In this document: positions 19,260 through 28,966 of the stretch, piece by piece
Layout of the letters: every line of letters begins with the position of its first letter
Position numbering within the stretch: the stretch's first letter is position 1
The notes under the pieces: model-generated
Told to the model about the DNA's origin: nothing
The model's input: the letters and a program-made list of their open reading frames with translations, nothing else
The model's database searches: none
Translations under genes and position numbers: made by a program
Assembly: GCF_006385675.1 (NCBI RefSeq)
Contig: NZ_VFRR01000028.1
Location: 1 to 42,538, forward strand
Length of the DNA: 42,538 nucleotides
Source: Maribrevibacterium harenarium
Lineage (GTDB): Bacteria; Pseudomonadota; Gammaproteobacteria; Pseudomonadales; Marinomonadaceae
Direction of reading: 5' to 3'

Positions 19260-22097
19260 TTAGCCGTTGATTGCGTCGTTTACTAACGCTTCTTGTTCTT
19301 CAACATGTACTGACATATATCCCGCTGCTGGCGCTGCAGATGAAATTCGACCTGCAAAACGGATCTTCAAGCTAGGATATAGTTTTTCCAATACGCGATT
19401 CATGCGGTGACGATTAGAGTGCCAAGCGCCTTGGTTCTTAGGTTCTTCCTGACACCAAACCAAATCCTCAACATTCGTGTAAGGCGCTAGAATCTCTTCA
19501 AAATCCGCATAGGGGAACGGGTACAACTGCTCCAAACGGATAATAGCGATATCATCACGCTCTAGTTCTTCACGACGATTAAATAGATCGTAGTACACCT
19601 TGCCCGAACAGATAATTAGACGCTTGACATTTTCAGGCTTAATCTTCTCTTCTGTCTCGGCCAATACAGTTTTAAAACTGCCTTCAGATAATTCTTCCAA
19701 AGTAGAGATTGCTTGCTTATGACGCAACAAACTCTTCGGCGACATAATGATCAAAGGACGGCGCATCGGACGAATCGCTTGACGACGCAAGATATGGAAA
19801 ATTTGCGATGGCGTAGTCGGGACACAAACCTGAATATTGAACTCAGCACATAATTGCATGAAGCGCTCAAGACGAGCAGATGAGTGCTCTGGACCCTGAC
19901 CTTCGTAACCATGGGGCAACAACATAGTCAAACCACACAAACGTCCCCACTTGTGCTCACCACTGGTAATAAACTGATCTATTACAACCTGTGCACCATT
20001 GGCAAAGTCACCGAACTGTGCTTCCCAAATAACCAGTCCTTTGGGAGCTGTGGTTGAATAACCATATTCAAAAGCTAGTACCGCTTCTTCCGACAGGTAG
20101 GAGTCATAAAGATCAAACTCTGGCTGACTCTCTGACAAATGTTTCAGTGGGATATAAGTGCTACCGTCTTTTTGACTGTGTATTACTGCATGACGGTGGG
20201 AGAAAGTACCACGACCTGAGTCCTGACCGGTGATACGGATTGGGTAACCCTGCTCTAGCAAAGTAGCAAATGCCATAGTCTCGGCATAGCCCCAGTTAAT
20301 CGGCATTGCGCCAGCCGTCATCTTGTCGCGATCTTGGTAGATTTTTTCCACTTGGCGCTGCACTACAACACCATCAGGAATCGCTGTAGTTTTCTTCGCA
20401 ACTTCCTGTAATTGCGCTAGCGGATAAGTAGTATCGCCGGCATCCGTCCATTCAACACCAAGGTAAGGCGTCCAATCGACAAACAACTCGACTTTTGACT
20501 CAAGCACTAAGCTTTTCGCAACGTGACGACCGTTATCTAGGTCTTCGCGGTTCTCAGCAACCATTTCATCAGCTTGAGCTTGGCTCAATACGTTTTCAGC
20601 AACCAGTTTTTCGGCGTAAAGCGTACGAGTTGTCTTGAGCTTATTGATGACCTGATACATCAAAGGCTGAGTGCCAGATGGCTCGTCTGTCTCGTTGTGA
20701 CCACGACGACGGTAACAAACTAGATCAATTACCACATCGCGACCAAACTCATAGCGGTAATCTAACGCTAGCTGAGTGACAAACAATACCGCTTCAGGAT
20801 CATCACCATTAACGTGAATGATCGGTGCCTGAATCATTTTCGCAACGTCGGTTGCATATTCTGTAGAACGGCTGTCTTCGCGACGGTTTGTCGTGAAACC
20901 AACTTGGTTGTTCACCACGATATGCACTGTACCACCGGTACGGTAAGCACGGGTTTGGGACATTTGGAAGGTTTCCAACACCACACCTTGCCCAGCAAAA
21001 GCAGCATCGCCGTGAATAGAAATTGGCACAACCGTTTTACCTACAGTATCGTTACGACGATCTTGACGAGCGCGAACAGACCCTTCCACTACCGGAGAAA
21101 CAATTTCTAAGTGAGATGGGTTAAACGCCAAAACGGTATGAACTTCACCACCCGCGGTCATCACATTTGATGAGAAACCTTGGTGGTATTTCACGTCACC
21201 AGAGGTGTTAACGAGTTTCTTACCTTCGAACTCATCGAAAAGATCGCGAGGATTCTTACCCAAGGTATTAACTAAGACGTTTAGGCGACCACGGTGAGCC
21301 ATACCGATTACAACTTCTTTGGCACCAAGCGCACCAGAGCGTTGAATCAACTCGTTCACCATCGGAATCAAACTCTCGCCGCCTTCCAAGCCAAATCGCT
21401 TGGCACCTGGGTAGCGACTACCTAAGTATTTTTCCAAACCCTCGGCAGCAGTCAAGCGCTCAAGTAAAGCGATACGGGTTTCCGCTGAATATTCTGGACG
21501 AGAACGCACGGACTCAACACGCTGTTGCAACCAAGCACGCTCTTGTGTGTCAACAATGTGCATGAACTCGTAACCAATAGAGCCACAATAGGTTTTCTCT
21601 AACTCGGAAACGATTTCTTTAAGAGGCATCGACTCTTGATTAAAAAATAGAGAGCCGGTTTTGAATTGGGTATCGAGATCAGCACCAGTAAGTTGGTGAT
21701 AGCTTAGATCAAGGTCAGCGACTTTCTCACGCTTTTGTAATCCTAATGGATCAAGACTAGCATGCTGGTGACCGCGATGGCGATAAGCATTAATTAATTG
21801 CAGAACATTGATTTGTTTTTGCTCATGCTCTGAGCTTGCGGCAACTCCTGTACTAACAGGTACGTTGCGAAATTTATTTTTACCTAGTTCAAGGAACTGT
21901 TGTTGGATAACAGAATGGGGTAAATCGGTTGATTGTGCTTCACTCACTCTGGGAAGCTGATCAAAACATTTTCTCCACTCTTCCGACACCGAGTTCGGAT
22001 CAACCAAGTAGCTCTCAAACAACCCCTCAACATACTCTACGTTACCACCAGAGAAATGAGAGGTGCTCCATAGCAACTCCATTAAACTTTCGTGCAT
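19260..22097 (-). CDS. sucA: 2-oxoglutarate dehydrogenase E1 component
   Basis: Thiamine-diphosphate enzyme that decarboxylates 2-oxoglutarate and loads the SucB lipoyl arms. The 945-residue product shows the N-terminal FEGLFESYL-type E2-binding segment, RFGLEGGESLIPM, the GMAHRGRLNVLVNTLGK block, the ThDP-binding GDAAFAGQGVVLETF and NNQVGFTT, and the C-terminal LLPHGYEGQGPEHSSARLERF and WCQEEPKNQGAW. Full length and intact. It starts 348 bases after sdhB, beyond a terminator, so it probably also has its own promoter. sucB follows after 33 bases. Confidence 0.98.
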   Translation of the reverse strand: MHESLMELLWSTSHFSGGNVEYVEGLFESYLVDPNSVSEEWRKCFDQLPRVSEAQSTDLPHSVIQQQFLELGKNKFRNVPVSTGVAASSEHEQKQINVLQLINAYRHRGHQHASLDPLGLQKREKVADLDLSYHQLTGADLDTQFKTGSLFFNQESMPLKEIVSELEKTYCGSIGYEFMHIVDTQERAWLQQRVESVRSRPEYSAETRIALLERLTAAEGLEKYLGSRYPGAKRFGLEGGESLIPMVNELIQRSGALGAKEVVIGMAHRGRLNVLVNTLGKNPRDLFDEFEGKKLVNTSGDVKYHQGFSSNVMTAGGEVHTVLAFNPSHLEIVSPVVEGSVRARQDRRNDTVGKTVVPISIHGDAAFAGQGVVLETFQMSQTRAYRTGGTVHIVVNNQVGFTTNRREDSRSTEYATDVAKMIQAPIIHVNGDDPEAVLFVTQLALDYRYEFGRDVVIDLVCYRRRGHNETDEPSGTQPLMYQVINKLKTTRTLYAEKLVAENVLSQAQADEMVAENREDLDNGRHVAKSLVLESKVELFVDWTPYLGVEWTDAGDTTYPLAQLQEVAKKTTAIPDGVVVQRQVEKIYQDRDKMTAGAMPINWGYAETMAFATLLEQGYPIRITGQDSGRGTFSHRHAVIHSQKDGSTYIPLKHLSESQPEFDLYDSYLSEEAVLAFEYGYSTTAPKGLVIWEAQFGDFANGAQVVIDQFITSGEHKWGRLCGLTMLLPHGYEGQGPEHSSARLERFMQLCAEFNIQVCVPTTPSQIFHILRRQAIRPMRRPLIIMSPKSLLRHKQAISTLEELSEGSFKTVLAETEEKIKPENVKRLIICSGKVYYDLFNRREELERDDIAIIRLEQLYPFPYADFEEILAPYTNVEDLVWCQEEPKNQGAWHSNRHRMNRVLEKLYPSLKIRFAGRISSAAPAAGYMSVHVEEQEALVNDAING

Positions 22098-22445
22098 TCT
22101 CGATCACCCTTTTATGTTCGAGCTATAGTTGCCTACAGACGACAACTTATTTTTCTATCACATCGATTTCTGACGCGAATCAGAACCGACTTATTTTTGC
22201 TTTCAGCTATTATTTGCCTTGGTCGAGTATTTTAAGCTACTGAGCCTGTCTCACTTAGATAAAAATGAGGCTTAGTCAGTATTTTTTCTCATCCGAACTA
22301 CTGGTGAGACCAAAAATACTCATTAAAGACAGTTATATCGTCTGACCCGATATTCCGGCTCACACATGCAAAAATGGCGACTCTGAGAAACCAAAGTCGC
22401 CTCTTTGCAATTATATTGATTTAGCACAATATAATTCAACGACTA
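22098..22445 (-). promoter_or_regulatory. sdhB-sucA intergenic region with two stem-loops
   Basis: No gene is seen. Besides the sdhB terminator (22376-22401), a long imperfect hairpin spans 22278-22320: outer stem AGTATTTTT/AAAAATACT (9 bp) and inner CTCA/TGAG. A third pairing, ACTGAGCCT with AGGCTTAGT and one G-T, lies next to it. The last about 180 bases before sucA probably hold its promoter, but I could not pick one with confidence. Confidence 0.45.
22371..22408 (-). terminator. Terminator after sdhB
   Basis: Stem GGCGACT/AGTCGCC (22376-22382, 22395-22401) with a 12-base loop is flanked by complementary GCAAA and TTTGC. On the minus strand it runs into ATTTTTGC. It lies 45 bases after the sdhB stop, so it should end or attenuate the sdhCDAB transcript before sucA. 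Confidence 0.7.
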
Positions 22446-23150
22446 TCAGGTTGCTCTTTGTAGCAGCATGGTACGAATGTGGCCAATTGCCTTAGTCGGG
22501 TTCAACCCTTTCGGACAAACGTTCACACAGTTCATGATACCGTGGCAACGAAATACACTGAACGGATCATCTAGCTCACTCAAACGATCTTGAGTTGCCG
22601 TATCACGGCTGTCCGCCAAGAAACGGTAAGCCTGCAACAGACCTGATGGGCCAATAAATTTATCAGGATTCCACCAGAATGAAGGACAAGCTGTTGAACA
22701 ACATGCACACAAAATACACTCATACAAGCCATCAAGCTTCTCACGATCTTCAGGACTCTGCAGACGCTCGATAGCAGGCGCTGGCGTATCGTTAATCAAG
22801 AATGGCTTGATCTTCTCATACTGTTTGTAGAACTGAGACATGTCTACCACTAAGTCACGCACCACAGGCAGACCAGGAAGCGGACGTAGTACTAGCTTAT
22901 TATTCTTAACAGCGCTCGATACGGGTGTAATACAAGCCAAGCCATTTTTACCTGACATATTCATACCGTCAGATCCACATACACCCTCACGGCATGAACG
23001 GCGGTAAGAAATACTAGGATCCTGTGCTTTTAGGATATTCAACACATCCAATACCATCAGGTCTTTGCCTTCTGGTAGATTAACTTCGTAATCCTGCATG
23101 TAAGGAGCGTCGTCCACTTCAGGATTGTAACGATAAATACTAACTAACAT
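22446..23150 (-). CDS. sdhB: Succinate dehydrogenase iron-sulfur subunit
   Basis: Passes electrons from the SdhA FAD to quinone. The 234 residues have the 2Fe-2S ligands in SCREGVCGSDGMNMSGKNGL with the later Cys in LACITP. The C-terminal ferredoxin half has CILCACCSTACP for 4Fe-4S and CHGIMNCVNVCPKGLNP for 3Fe-4S. Typical length. It is the last gene of sdhCDAB and is followed by a terminator. Confidence 0.98.
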   Translation of the reverse strand: MLVSIYRYNPEVDDAPYMQDYEVNLPEGKDLMVLDVLNILKAQDPSISYRRSCREGVCGSDGMNMSGKNGLACITPVSSAVKNNKLVLRPLPGLPVVRDLVVDMSQFYKQYEKIKPFLINDTPAPAIERLQSPEDREKLDGLYECILCACCSTACPSFWWNPDKFIGPSGLLQAYRFLADSRDTATQDRLSELDDPFSVFRCHGIMNCVNVCPKGLNPTKAIGHIRTMLLQRAT

Positions 23151-23163
23151 CGGTCATTACTCC

Positions 23164-24936
23164 TTAGTACGAACGAACTTTAGGCGGGAAGGCTTCAACG
23201 GTCTTCGGCGCAAAGTTAACATCGCGTTTTGTCACAGTCTTGTCTGTTGGGTGGTATAGAGAATGCTTCAACCAGTTCTCGTCGTCACGTTCGGTAAAGT
23301 CATTACGCGCATGCGCACCACGACTCTCTTTACGGAACTCAGCAGGAACTGCCGTTGCTTCAGCCACTTCAAGCAAGTTTTCTAGCTCTAACGCTTCAAT
23401 ACGAGCTGTGTTAAACGCTAAACTCTTATCTTCTAGGTGTAGGTTCTCAACGCGCTTACGAATCTCAGCAAGCTCTTTCAAACCTTTTTGCATTGCTTCG
23501 CCATCACGGAATACACCGAAGTATAGCTGCATAACACGTTGTAATGCGTCACGCACTTCCGCAACAGACTCACCACCTTTAGTTGAATTTAGACGATTGA
23601 TACGAGCCATAGCCTTTTCAACATCGGTATCACTAGCGTTCATGGACTCAAAGCCTTCATCAAGCGACTTCTTAACCTGGATACCTACCGCACGACCAAA
23701 TACGACCAAGTCTAGCAACGAGTTACCGCCTAGACGGTTGGCACCATGCACAGACACACATGCCACTTCACCACAGGCGTATAGACCAGGAATAACCACA
23801 TCTTCGCCAGCTTCGTTGGTCTTTAGTGCTTGACCACCAACATTGGTCGGAATACCGCCCATCATATAGTGACAAGTAGGGATTACAGGAATTGGCTCTT
23901 TCACAGGGTCAACGTGAGCAAAAGTACGAGAAAGCTCAAGGATACCAGGCAAACGTTTATTCAGAGTCTCTTCACCAAGGTGATCAAGTTTCAACAACAC
24001 ATGATCGCCTTTAGGACCACAGCCGCGCCCCTCAAGGATTTCCAAAATCATGGAGCGAGCAACTACGTCACGACCAGCCAAGTCTTTAGCATTCGGCGCA
24101 TAACGCTCCATGAAACGCTCGCCATCTTTGTTGATCAGGTAACCACCTTCACCACGACAGCCTTCTGTCACAAGTGTACCAGCGCCATAAATACCGGTTG
24201 GGTGGAATTGCCACATTTCCATGTCTTGCATAGGGAAGCCTGCGCGCAATGCCATACCAACACCATCACCAGTATTGATGTGGGCATTAGTTGTAGACTG
24301 GTAGATACGACCTGCACCACCAGTTGCCATGACAGTCGCCTTAGCTTTCAAATAAACTGTTTCACCAGTTTCCACACAGATCGCTACTACACCCACTACG
24401 GCGTCGTCAGCATTTTTAACCAAATCAACAGCATACCATTCATTAAAGAATGTGGTACCGCCCTTTAGGTTAGCTTGATAAAGCGTGTGCAATAGTGCAT
24501 GCCCCGTACGGTCCGCAGCAGCACAAGTACGAGCCGCTTGCCCACCTTTACCAAAGTCTTTTGATTGACCACCGAAAGGACGCTGGTAGATACGACCATT
24601 TTCTTTACGAGAGAAAGGCAGACCCATGTGCTCTAGTTCAAAAACTGCTTGTGGTCCTACAGAGCACATGTATTCGATAGCATCTTGGTCACCGATGTAG
24701 TCAGACCCCTTAACAGTGTCGTACATGTGCCAACGCCAATCATCATTAGGATCTTCACTGGCGATCGCACAAGTGATACCACCCTGAGCAGAAACAGTGT
24801 GAGAACGAGTTGGAAACACCTTGGTGACACACGCTGTGTGTAGACCAGACTCGGTAAGCTGCAATGCTGCACGCATACCTGCACCACCACCACCAATTAC
24901 GATAGCGTCAAATGAAATCGTCCGGATATTTGCCAT
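23164..24936 (-). CDS. sdhA: Succinate dehydrogenase flavoprotein subunit
   Basis: Oxidises succinate to fumarate. The 590-residue product has the FAD dinucleotide fold [18 protein letters not shown], the covalent FAD His in [12 protein letters not shown], the active-site stretches [23 protein letters not shown] and [11 protein letters not shown], and [18 protein letters not shown]. The C-terminus ([22 protein letters not shown]) is the normal family end. It lies three bases after sdhD and 13 bases before sdhB. Confidence 0.98.
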   Translation of the reverse strand: MANIRTISFDAIVIGGGGAGMRAALQLTESGLHTACVTKVFPTRSHTVSAQGGITCAIASEDPNDDWRWHMYDTVKGSDYIGDQDAIEYMCSVGPQAVFELEHMGLPFSRKENGRIYQRPFGGQSKDFGKGGQAARTCAAADRTGHALLHTLYQANLKGGTTFFNEWYAVDLVKNADDAVVGVVAICVETGETVYLKAKATVMATGGAGRIYQSTTNAHINTGDGVGMALRAGFPMQDMEMWQFHPTGIYGAGTLVTEGCRGEGGYLINKDGERFMERYAPNAKDLAGRDVVARSMILEILEGRGCGPKGDHVLLKLDHLGEETLNKRLPGILELSRTFAHVDPVKEPIPVIPTCHYMMGGIPTNVGGQALKTNEAGEDVVIPGLYACGEVACVSVHGANRLGGNSLLDLVVFGRAVGIQVKKSLDEGFESMNASDTDVEKAMARINRLNSTKGGESVAEVRDALQRVMQLYFGVFRDGEAMQKGLKELAEIRKRVENLHLEDKSLAFNTARIEALELENLLEVAEATAVPAEFRKESRGAHARNDFTERDDENWLKHSLYHPTDKTVTKRDVNFAPKTVEAFPPKVRSY

Positions 24937-24939
24937 GTC

Positions 24940-25287
24940 TTACAGCCCCCAAAGCACTTGAACACCCCATACGACATAAACAAACATCACTAGGCCGCAT
25001 AGAGATTGAAAGAAGAAACGAACACCTGTGGCTTTCAAGTAGTCAGTAGAAACAGACCAAAGTCCGATCCACGAGTGAATACCAACAGATAAAAGAGCCA
25101 ACAAACTGAAGATACGCATCCACGTAGCCTCAAACAGCGAGCCCCACTGCTCATAAGTAAGATCAGGGTTCAACAGCAAATAACCGATAATAAAAACGCT
25201 GTAGAGTGATAAGACAACAGCAGAAATACGCTGCATCATCCAATCGTATAGGCCTGAGCGACCAAAACTTGTAATTTGCGTTACCAT
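24940..25287 (-). CDS. sdhD: Succinate dehydrogenase membrane anchor subunit SdhD
   Basis: Three-helix inner-membrane anchor of 115 residues forming the quinone site with SdhC. Helices are at about residues 15-37, 53-75 and 90-112. HSWIGLWSVSTDYLKA matches the region holding the haem/quinone-side residues in the family. I start it at ATG 25287, which has GGGAG seven bases upstream. A TTG two codons earlier is also in frame. The start overlaps the sdhC stop by seven bases, so the two are probably translationally coupled. Confidence 0.93.
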   Translation of the reverse strand: MVTQITSFGRSGLYDWMMQRISAVVLSLYSVFIIGYLLLNPDLTYEQWGSLFEATWMRIFSLLALLSVGIHSWIGLWSVSTDYLKATGVRFFFQSLCGLVMFVYVVWGVQVLWGL

Positions 25288-25658
25288 ACCCAAACTCCCG
25301 CTAGAACAACTAGTACTGCTGCGATTACCAAGTTAGCTTTCGCCGCTTGACGACCGCTTTCCAGCTCTTCGAAATAACCAAGATCCATAAACAAGTGTTT
25401 AACACCTGCCACGAAGTGATACATCAGTGCAGATACCACACCCCACACGATGAACTTGGCCAGGAAATTACTAGACAACAGATCTACAACTTGGTCAAAA
25501 CCTTCCTGAGAAGATAAAGAAGCATCAAACGCATAAAACAAGAACACCAACCCAACGAAAAGGATGACGCCTGTTACACGATGCAAGATGGAGACGATTG
25601 CCGTTACGGGCATTGATATTGTTGAAATATCAAGATTGACTGGTCTTTTTTTGTTCAC
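25281..25658 (-). CDS. sdhC: Succinate dehydrogenase cytochrome b556 subunit SdhC
   Basis: Large membrane anchor of complex II, 125 residues with three transmembrane helices. The N-terminal signature KKRPVNLDISTISMPVTAIVSILHRVTG is typical of the family. MYHFVAGVKHLFMDLG contains the haem-ligand His. It is first in sdhCDAB, divergent from gltA, with a proposed promoter at 25845-25874 giving a leader of about 180 bases. Confidence 0.95.
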   Translation of the reverse strand: MNKKRPVNLDISTISMPVTAIVSILHRVTGVILFVGLVFLFYAFDASLSSQEGFDQVVDLLSSNFLAKFIVWGVVSALMYHFVAGVKHLFMDLGYFEELESGRQAAKANLVIAAVLVVLAGVWVW

Positions 25659-25844
25659 GACTCTTTACACCATTTTTTGAAATGATTGGTCCATCACGAC
25701 CCAGGATCTACCAGTAGCGCCCCTCTCGCTAGACGCTGCCGAATAGGCCAATTGAAAATCCCATCGATTTGCAAACGAGTTCAATCTTGGCGGCTTAGCA
25801 ACCGCAAAATCACATCGACAAATCAATGAAATCATCGGAGCGCA

Positions 25845-25874
25845 ATTATAGACTAGCGAAAAAAGTTAAGACAA
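25845..25874 (-). promoter_or_regulatory. Probable sdhCDAB promoter
   Basis: Read on the minus strand, TTGTCT (25869-25874) and a consensus TATAAT (25845-25850) are 18 bases apart. Transcription should start near 25838, leaving a leader of about 180 bases before sdhC, long enough for post-transcriptional control. Confidence 0.6.
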
Positions 25875-26157
25875 ATAGACAAAACTATAGCAATTTAATT
25901 GTCGTCATTCATAAAATGAATAGCCCCATAAACACAAGCAATAATGGTACAAAATTACATATAACAACCCCATGTCAAACCAAAATAAAACATATATTTA
26001 TCAATAAGTTAAATTATAATTACGCACCTAAAACCTATTCTACTTTAGTCGCATTTCGTAATTTTATTACAGAATTTTTAATCTAAACTATGAATCTTAC
26101 GGTATAGGGTATGATTGACTTTAGAGTGAGTTAGAAAGTATTTTTTCCGCACCTTCT

Positions 26158-26190
26158 GGGCCTGGAGAGTCAACTCACGGCTCTTTGCCC
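26158..26190 (+). promoter_or_regulatory. Stem-loop in the gltA leader
   Basis: GGGC (26158-26161) pairs with GCCC (26187-26190), and GGAGAG (26164-26169) pairs with CTCTTT (26181-26186) through one G-T. The structure ends 16 bases before the AAGGAG ribosome binding site. It could modulate gltA translation or mRNA stability, but it is imperfect. Confidence 0.35.
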
Positions 26191-26216
26191 CGGACCAGAT
26201 ACGAAGGAGACCATAA

Positions 26217-27497
26217 ATGGCTGATAAGAAAGCACGACTAACGGTGGACGGTATCGATCAACCAATCGAACTACCCGTCCTGTCAGGTACATTAGGCACA
26301 GACGTAATTGATGTTCGTGGACTCGGTTCCCACGGGGTGTTTACATACGACCCTGGTTTTATGTCTACTGGCTCATGCGAGTCTGCAATTACCTACATAG
26401 ATGGTGACGCGGGTGTATTACTACACCGCGGCTACCCTATCGCCGAATTAGCACAACACTCTGACTACCTCGAAACTTGCTACCTACTTTTATATGGAGA
26501 GCTACCAAACGAGGCCGAGAAGGCAGAGTTCGTTAAGACTGTTAAAAACCACACTATGGTGCAACAGTCGATGCAAAAATTCCTAGAAGGATTCCGCAAC
26601 GATGCACACCCAATGGCCGTAATGGTTGGATTGGTAGGCGCATTATCGGCATTCTATCAAGATCATATGGATATAAATGATCCTAAACATCGAGAAATCG
26701 CGGCGTTCCGTCTCATTTCTAAGATGCCAACGATTGCAGCAATGTGTTACAAGTACTCCAAGGGACAACCCGTAACTTACCCTCGTAACGACCTCAGTTA
26801 CGCTGAAAACTTCCTTCACATGATGTTCTCTACTCCATGTGAGGAATATAAAGTGAACCCTGTGTTTGCTAAGGCAATGGATCGAATCTTCATTCTTCAT
26901 GCCGATCATGAGCAAAACGCCTCCACTTCTACTGTACGTTTGGCTGGCTCATCTGGCGCCAACCCATTTGCCTGTATCGCTGCCGGTATCGCGACCCTAT
27001 GGGGGCCTGCTCATGGCGGTGCCAATGAGGCAGTATTAACAATGCTTGAAGAAATTGGTGATGAGTCCCGCATTGATGAGTTTATCGCTAAGGCAAAAGA
27101 CAAGAACGATCCATTCCGACTAATGGGTTTTGGCCATCGGGTATACAAGAACTTCGATCCTCGCGCGAAAGTAATGCGTGAGACCTGTGATCAGGTGCTT
27201 GCAGAGTTAGGCAAATCAGACGACCCAATGCTGAAGATCGCTAAGCGATTAGAGCAGATTGCCCTAGAAGACCCTTACTTTGTAGAGCGCAAACTCTACC
27301 CGAATGTGGACTTCTACTCAGGCATCATCATGAAGGCGATTGGCATTCCAACTTCTATGTTCACTGTAATTTTTGCTATGGCTCGAACCATTGGCTGGAT
27401 TTCACATTGGAATGAAATGATCAGTGGGCCTTACAAAATTGGACGCCCGCGCCAGCTTTACGTTGGTCATACTGAGCGCAGTTATCCGAAAAAGTAA
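26217..27497 (+). CDS. gltA: Citrate synthase (type II)
   Basis: Condenses oxaloacetate with acetyl-CoA. The 426 residues have the catalytic triad regions [16 protein letters not shown] (His), [11 protein letters not shown] (His) and [17 protein letters not shown] (Asp), and the N-terminal domain [11 protein letters not shown] typical of the hexameric NADH-sensitive gram-negative form. AAGGAG lies eight bases before the ATG. It is divergent from sdhCDAB, the Pseudomonas-type arrangement. Confidence 0.98.
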   Translation: MADKKARLTVDGIDQPIELPVLSGTLGTDVIDVRGLGSHGVFTYDPGFMSTGSCESAITYIDGDAGVLLHRGYPIAELAQHSDYLETCYLLLYGELPNEAEKAEFVKTVKNHTMVQQSMQKFLEGFRNDAHPMAVMVGLVGALSAFYQDHMDINDPKHREIAAFRLISKMPTIAAMCYKYSKGQPVTYPRNDLSYAENFLHMMFSTPCEEYKVNPVFAKAMDRIFILHADHEQNASTSTVRLAGSSGANPFACIAAGIATLWGPAHGGANEAVLTMLEEIGDESRIDEFIAKAKDKNDPFRLMGFGHRVYKNFDPRAKVMRETCDQVLAELGKSDDPMLKIAKRLEQIALEDPYFVERKLYPNVDFYSGIIMKAIGIPTSMFTVIFAMARTIGWISHWNEMISGPYKIGRPRQLYVGHTERSYPKK

Positions 27498-27521
27498 GAT
27501 ACGATTATTAATTCGTAAAAC

Positions 27522-27553
27522 AAAATGCCGCGTTCAAACCGCGGCATTTTTTT
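27522..27553. terminator. Bidirectional terminator between gltA and the small CxxC gene
   Basis: A perfect 11-bp stem AAAATGCCGCG/CGCGGCATTTT (27522-27532, 27540-27550) with a 7-base loop has a seven-T run on the plus strand and T-rich sequence on the minus strand. It serves the two convergent genes. Confidence 0.92.
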
Positions 27554-27773
27554 ATTCATCATCTTCGTAGACAATTTCGGTAATCACTTCATTACCACAA
27601 CGCGCACAATCTCCCACGATCCAATGGCGATCCTCACTACGATACTCCCGAGGATTAACCATACCTAGATCAACCTCAAGACATTGATTGCACCATGTTT
27701 GAGCCAAGAAATCTTGCTGCTCATCTTCAGGACGGTCATAGAAATTCAATTCTAACACTTCATTCTGATCCAT
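27552..27773 (-). CDS. Small acidic protein with two CxxC pairs (function unknown)
   Basis: 73 residues with CNQC (28-31) and CARC (55-58), a spacing that suggests a zinc ribbon, and an acidic C-terminus (IVYEDDE). It has no signal peptide or membrane segment. I do not recognise a characterised family. Small CPXCG-type cysteine-rich proteins are a possible match. Its ATG overlaps the stop of the upstream DUF2066 gene by one base (TAATG), so the two are probably co-translated. Confidence 0.72.
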   Translation of the reverse strand: MDQNEVLELNFYDRPEDEQQDFLAQTWCNQCLEVDLGMVNPREYRSEDRHWIVGDCARCGNEVITEIVYEDDE

Positions 27774-28852
27774 TAATTACCTCTGTTGTATTTATAAGCA
27801 AGCACCCGATTGGCATCAGGATCAAGCGCACTGACAGTTTGCGCTACCAAAATAGAGCGCAAGCGAATACTGTTAAGTAGTTTTTGCTGGTCACCATCAA
27901 GCGTCAAAACCCACTCGACTGTTTGCCCATCTAACGTAGCTAGACGCACTTTACGGACAACATCGATGGAAGACAGATAGGAACTCACTAGTCGCAAAGC
28001 GGATGCATCATTGATATTTGTTACACGCATCACAACATCACCGGTAATATCGGAACGAGTTGAGGCATAGCGCTCAGATAATTCTGCAGCAACCGCACCA
28101 ATCAAACTTTCTAACACTGCGGCTTCGTTCTCTGCTGTCAACTGCCAAACAACAGGTTCCATATCCGGAATAAATAATTCTGCATTTGCAGATACATCTT
28201 GTGTTAACTGATCGACTTTTACCGCTAACACCATATCGGTCTGATATCTTTTACTGGCTAAGGCAATCGAGTCTTCAAACATTCCCCATAGTTCAGAGCC
28301 AGACAGATTACGTTGATCAGTATCATCGTATAAAGGTGCATAAATAGGGAGCCCCATCATTTGCGCGTGGGAAGCTAATGCATTCAGCGCCGATGTGGAT
28401 TGATTGGCACTAGCAACCGCTCGAACGCCATTTTGTTCGGAAATCACCCAAACCAATATCGAGGGACGATTCCCCCCCCATACGGGCAACCCCTGAGCAT
28501 ATAAGAACTGATTAACCAACTGAGGATAGAAATCAACCTTTACCTGCTTAGCTGGCTGGCTCACACCATCGATGTCGTATAGACCTGGCAATGCTTGTAC
28601 GGCATGTTCCGCTACCCACTTAGAGGCTTGCTGAGCAATTCTAGGAGCCAATTCTCCTTTGATTTCAACCTCTTTTCCCGATACACGGGCCAATACTTGT
28701 GTCGCTGCCTTGGTAAAAGCATTCTGCAATAAATCTGCTTCCCCTTGATTAGCGCCCATAAGAACCTGAGCGCTATAGAGATTGCTCACAGGTACGGCCT
28801 TCGCCAGTAAAGGAATACAAAGGCACAAAAGACTAACGATACGATAAATCAT
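27773..28852 (-). CDS. DUF2066 domain-containing exported protein
   Basis: 359 residues with an N-terminal signal peptide (hydrophobic SLLCLCIPLLAKA, probable cleavage after AKA-VP), so likely periplasmic. The segment NAFTKAATQVLARVSGKE near residue 50 and QLVNQFLYAQGLPVWGGNRPS are typical of DUF2066 proteins, which in gammaproteobacteria usually lie divergent from purM, as here. No function is established. 114 bases separate it from purM. Confidence 0.85.
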   Translation of the reverse strand: MIYRIVSLLCLCIPLLAKAVPVSNLYSAQVLMGANQGEADLLQNAFTKAATQVLARVSGKEVEIKGELAPRIAQQASKWVAEHAVQALPGLYDIDGVSQPAKQVKVDFYPQLVNQFLYAQGLPVWGGNRPSILVWVISEQNGVRAVASANQSTSALNALASHAQMMGLPIYAPLYDDTDQRNLSGSELWGMFEDSIALASKRYQTDMVLAVKVDQLTQDVSANAELFIPDMEPVVWQLTAENEAAVLESLIGAVAAELSERYASTRSDITGDVVMRVTNINDASALRLVSSYLSSIDVVRKVRLATLDGQTVEWVLTLDGDQQKLLNSIRLRSILVAQTVSALDPDANRVLAYKYNRGN

Positions 28853-28966
28853 AACCCTTCCTTAATTTGTCGCACTATTCTAACGACATTCCCTCAAAGA
28901 ACCATAGCCCTATACAACGACTGTGCTAAAATAGCTTTTTTCCCCCATTAACGTAAGGCTTAGGTA

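Larger units (their letters stand above)
25659..26216. promoter_or_regulatory. Divergent sdhC-gltA control region
   Basis: This 558-base stretch holds no convincing gene. The centre (about 25850-26090) is strongly AT-rich and contains the sdhC promoter. The 86-codon open frame in it (25826-26086) has a composition like non-coding AT-rich DNA. Toward gltA, TTGACT (26115-26120) and TATGAT (26110-26115) are promoter-like but not well paired, and the gltA leader has a hairpin. No clear CRP, ArcA or Fur site was recognised. Confidence 0.6.

Noticed and set aside
25826..26086. 86-codon open frame in the sdhC-gltA gap
   Set aside because: It is AT-rich with Asn/Lys/Ile-heavy composition, has no RBS, and overlaps the proposed sdhC promoter. 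It looks like chance.
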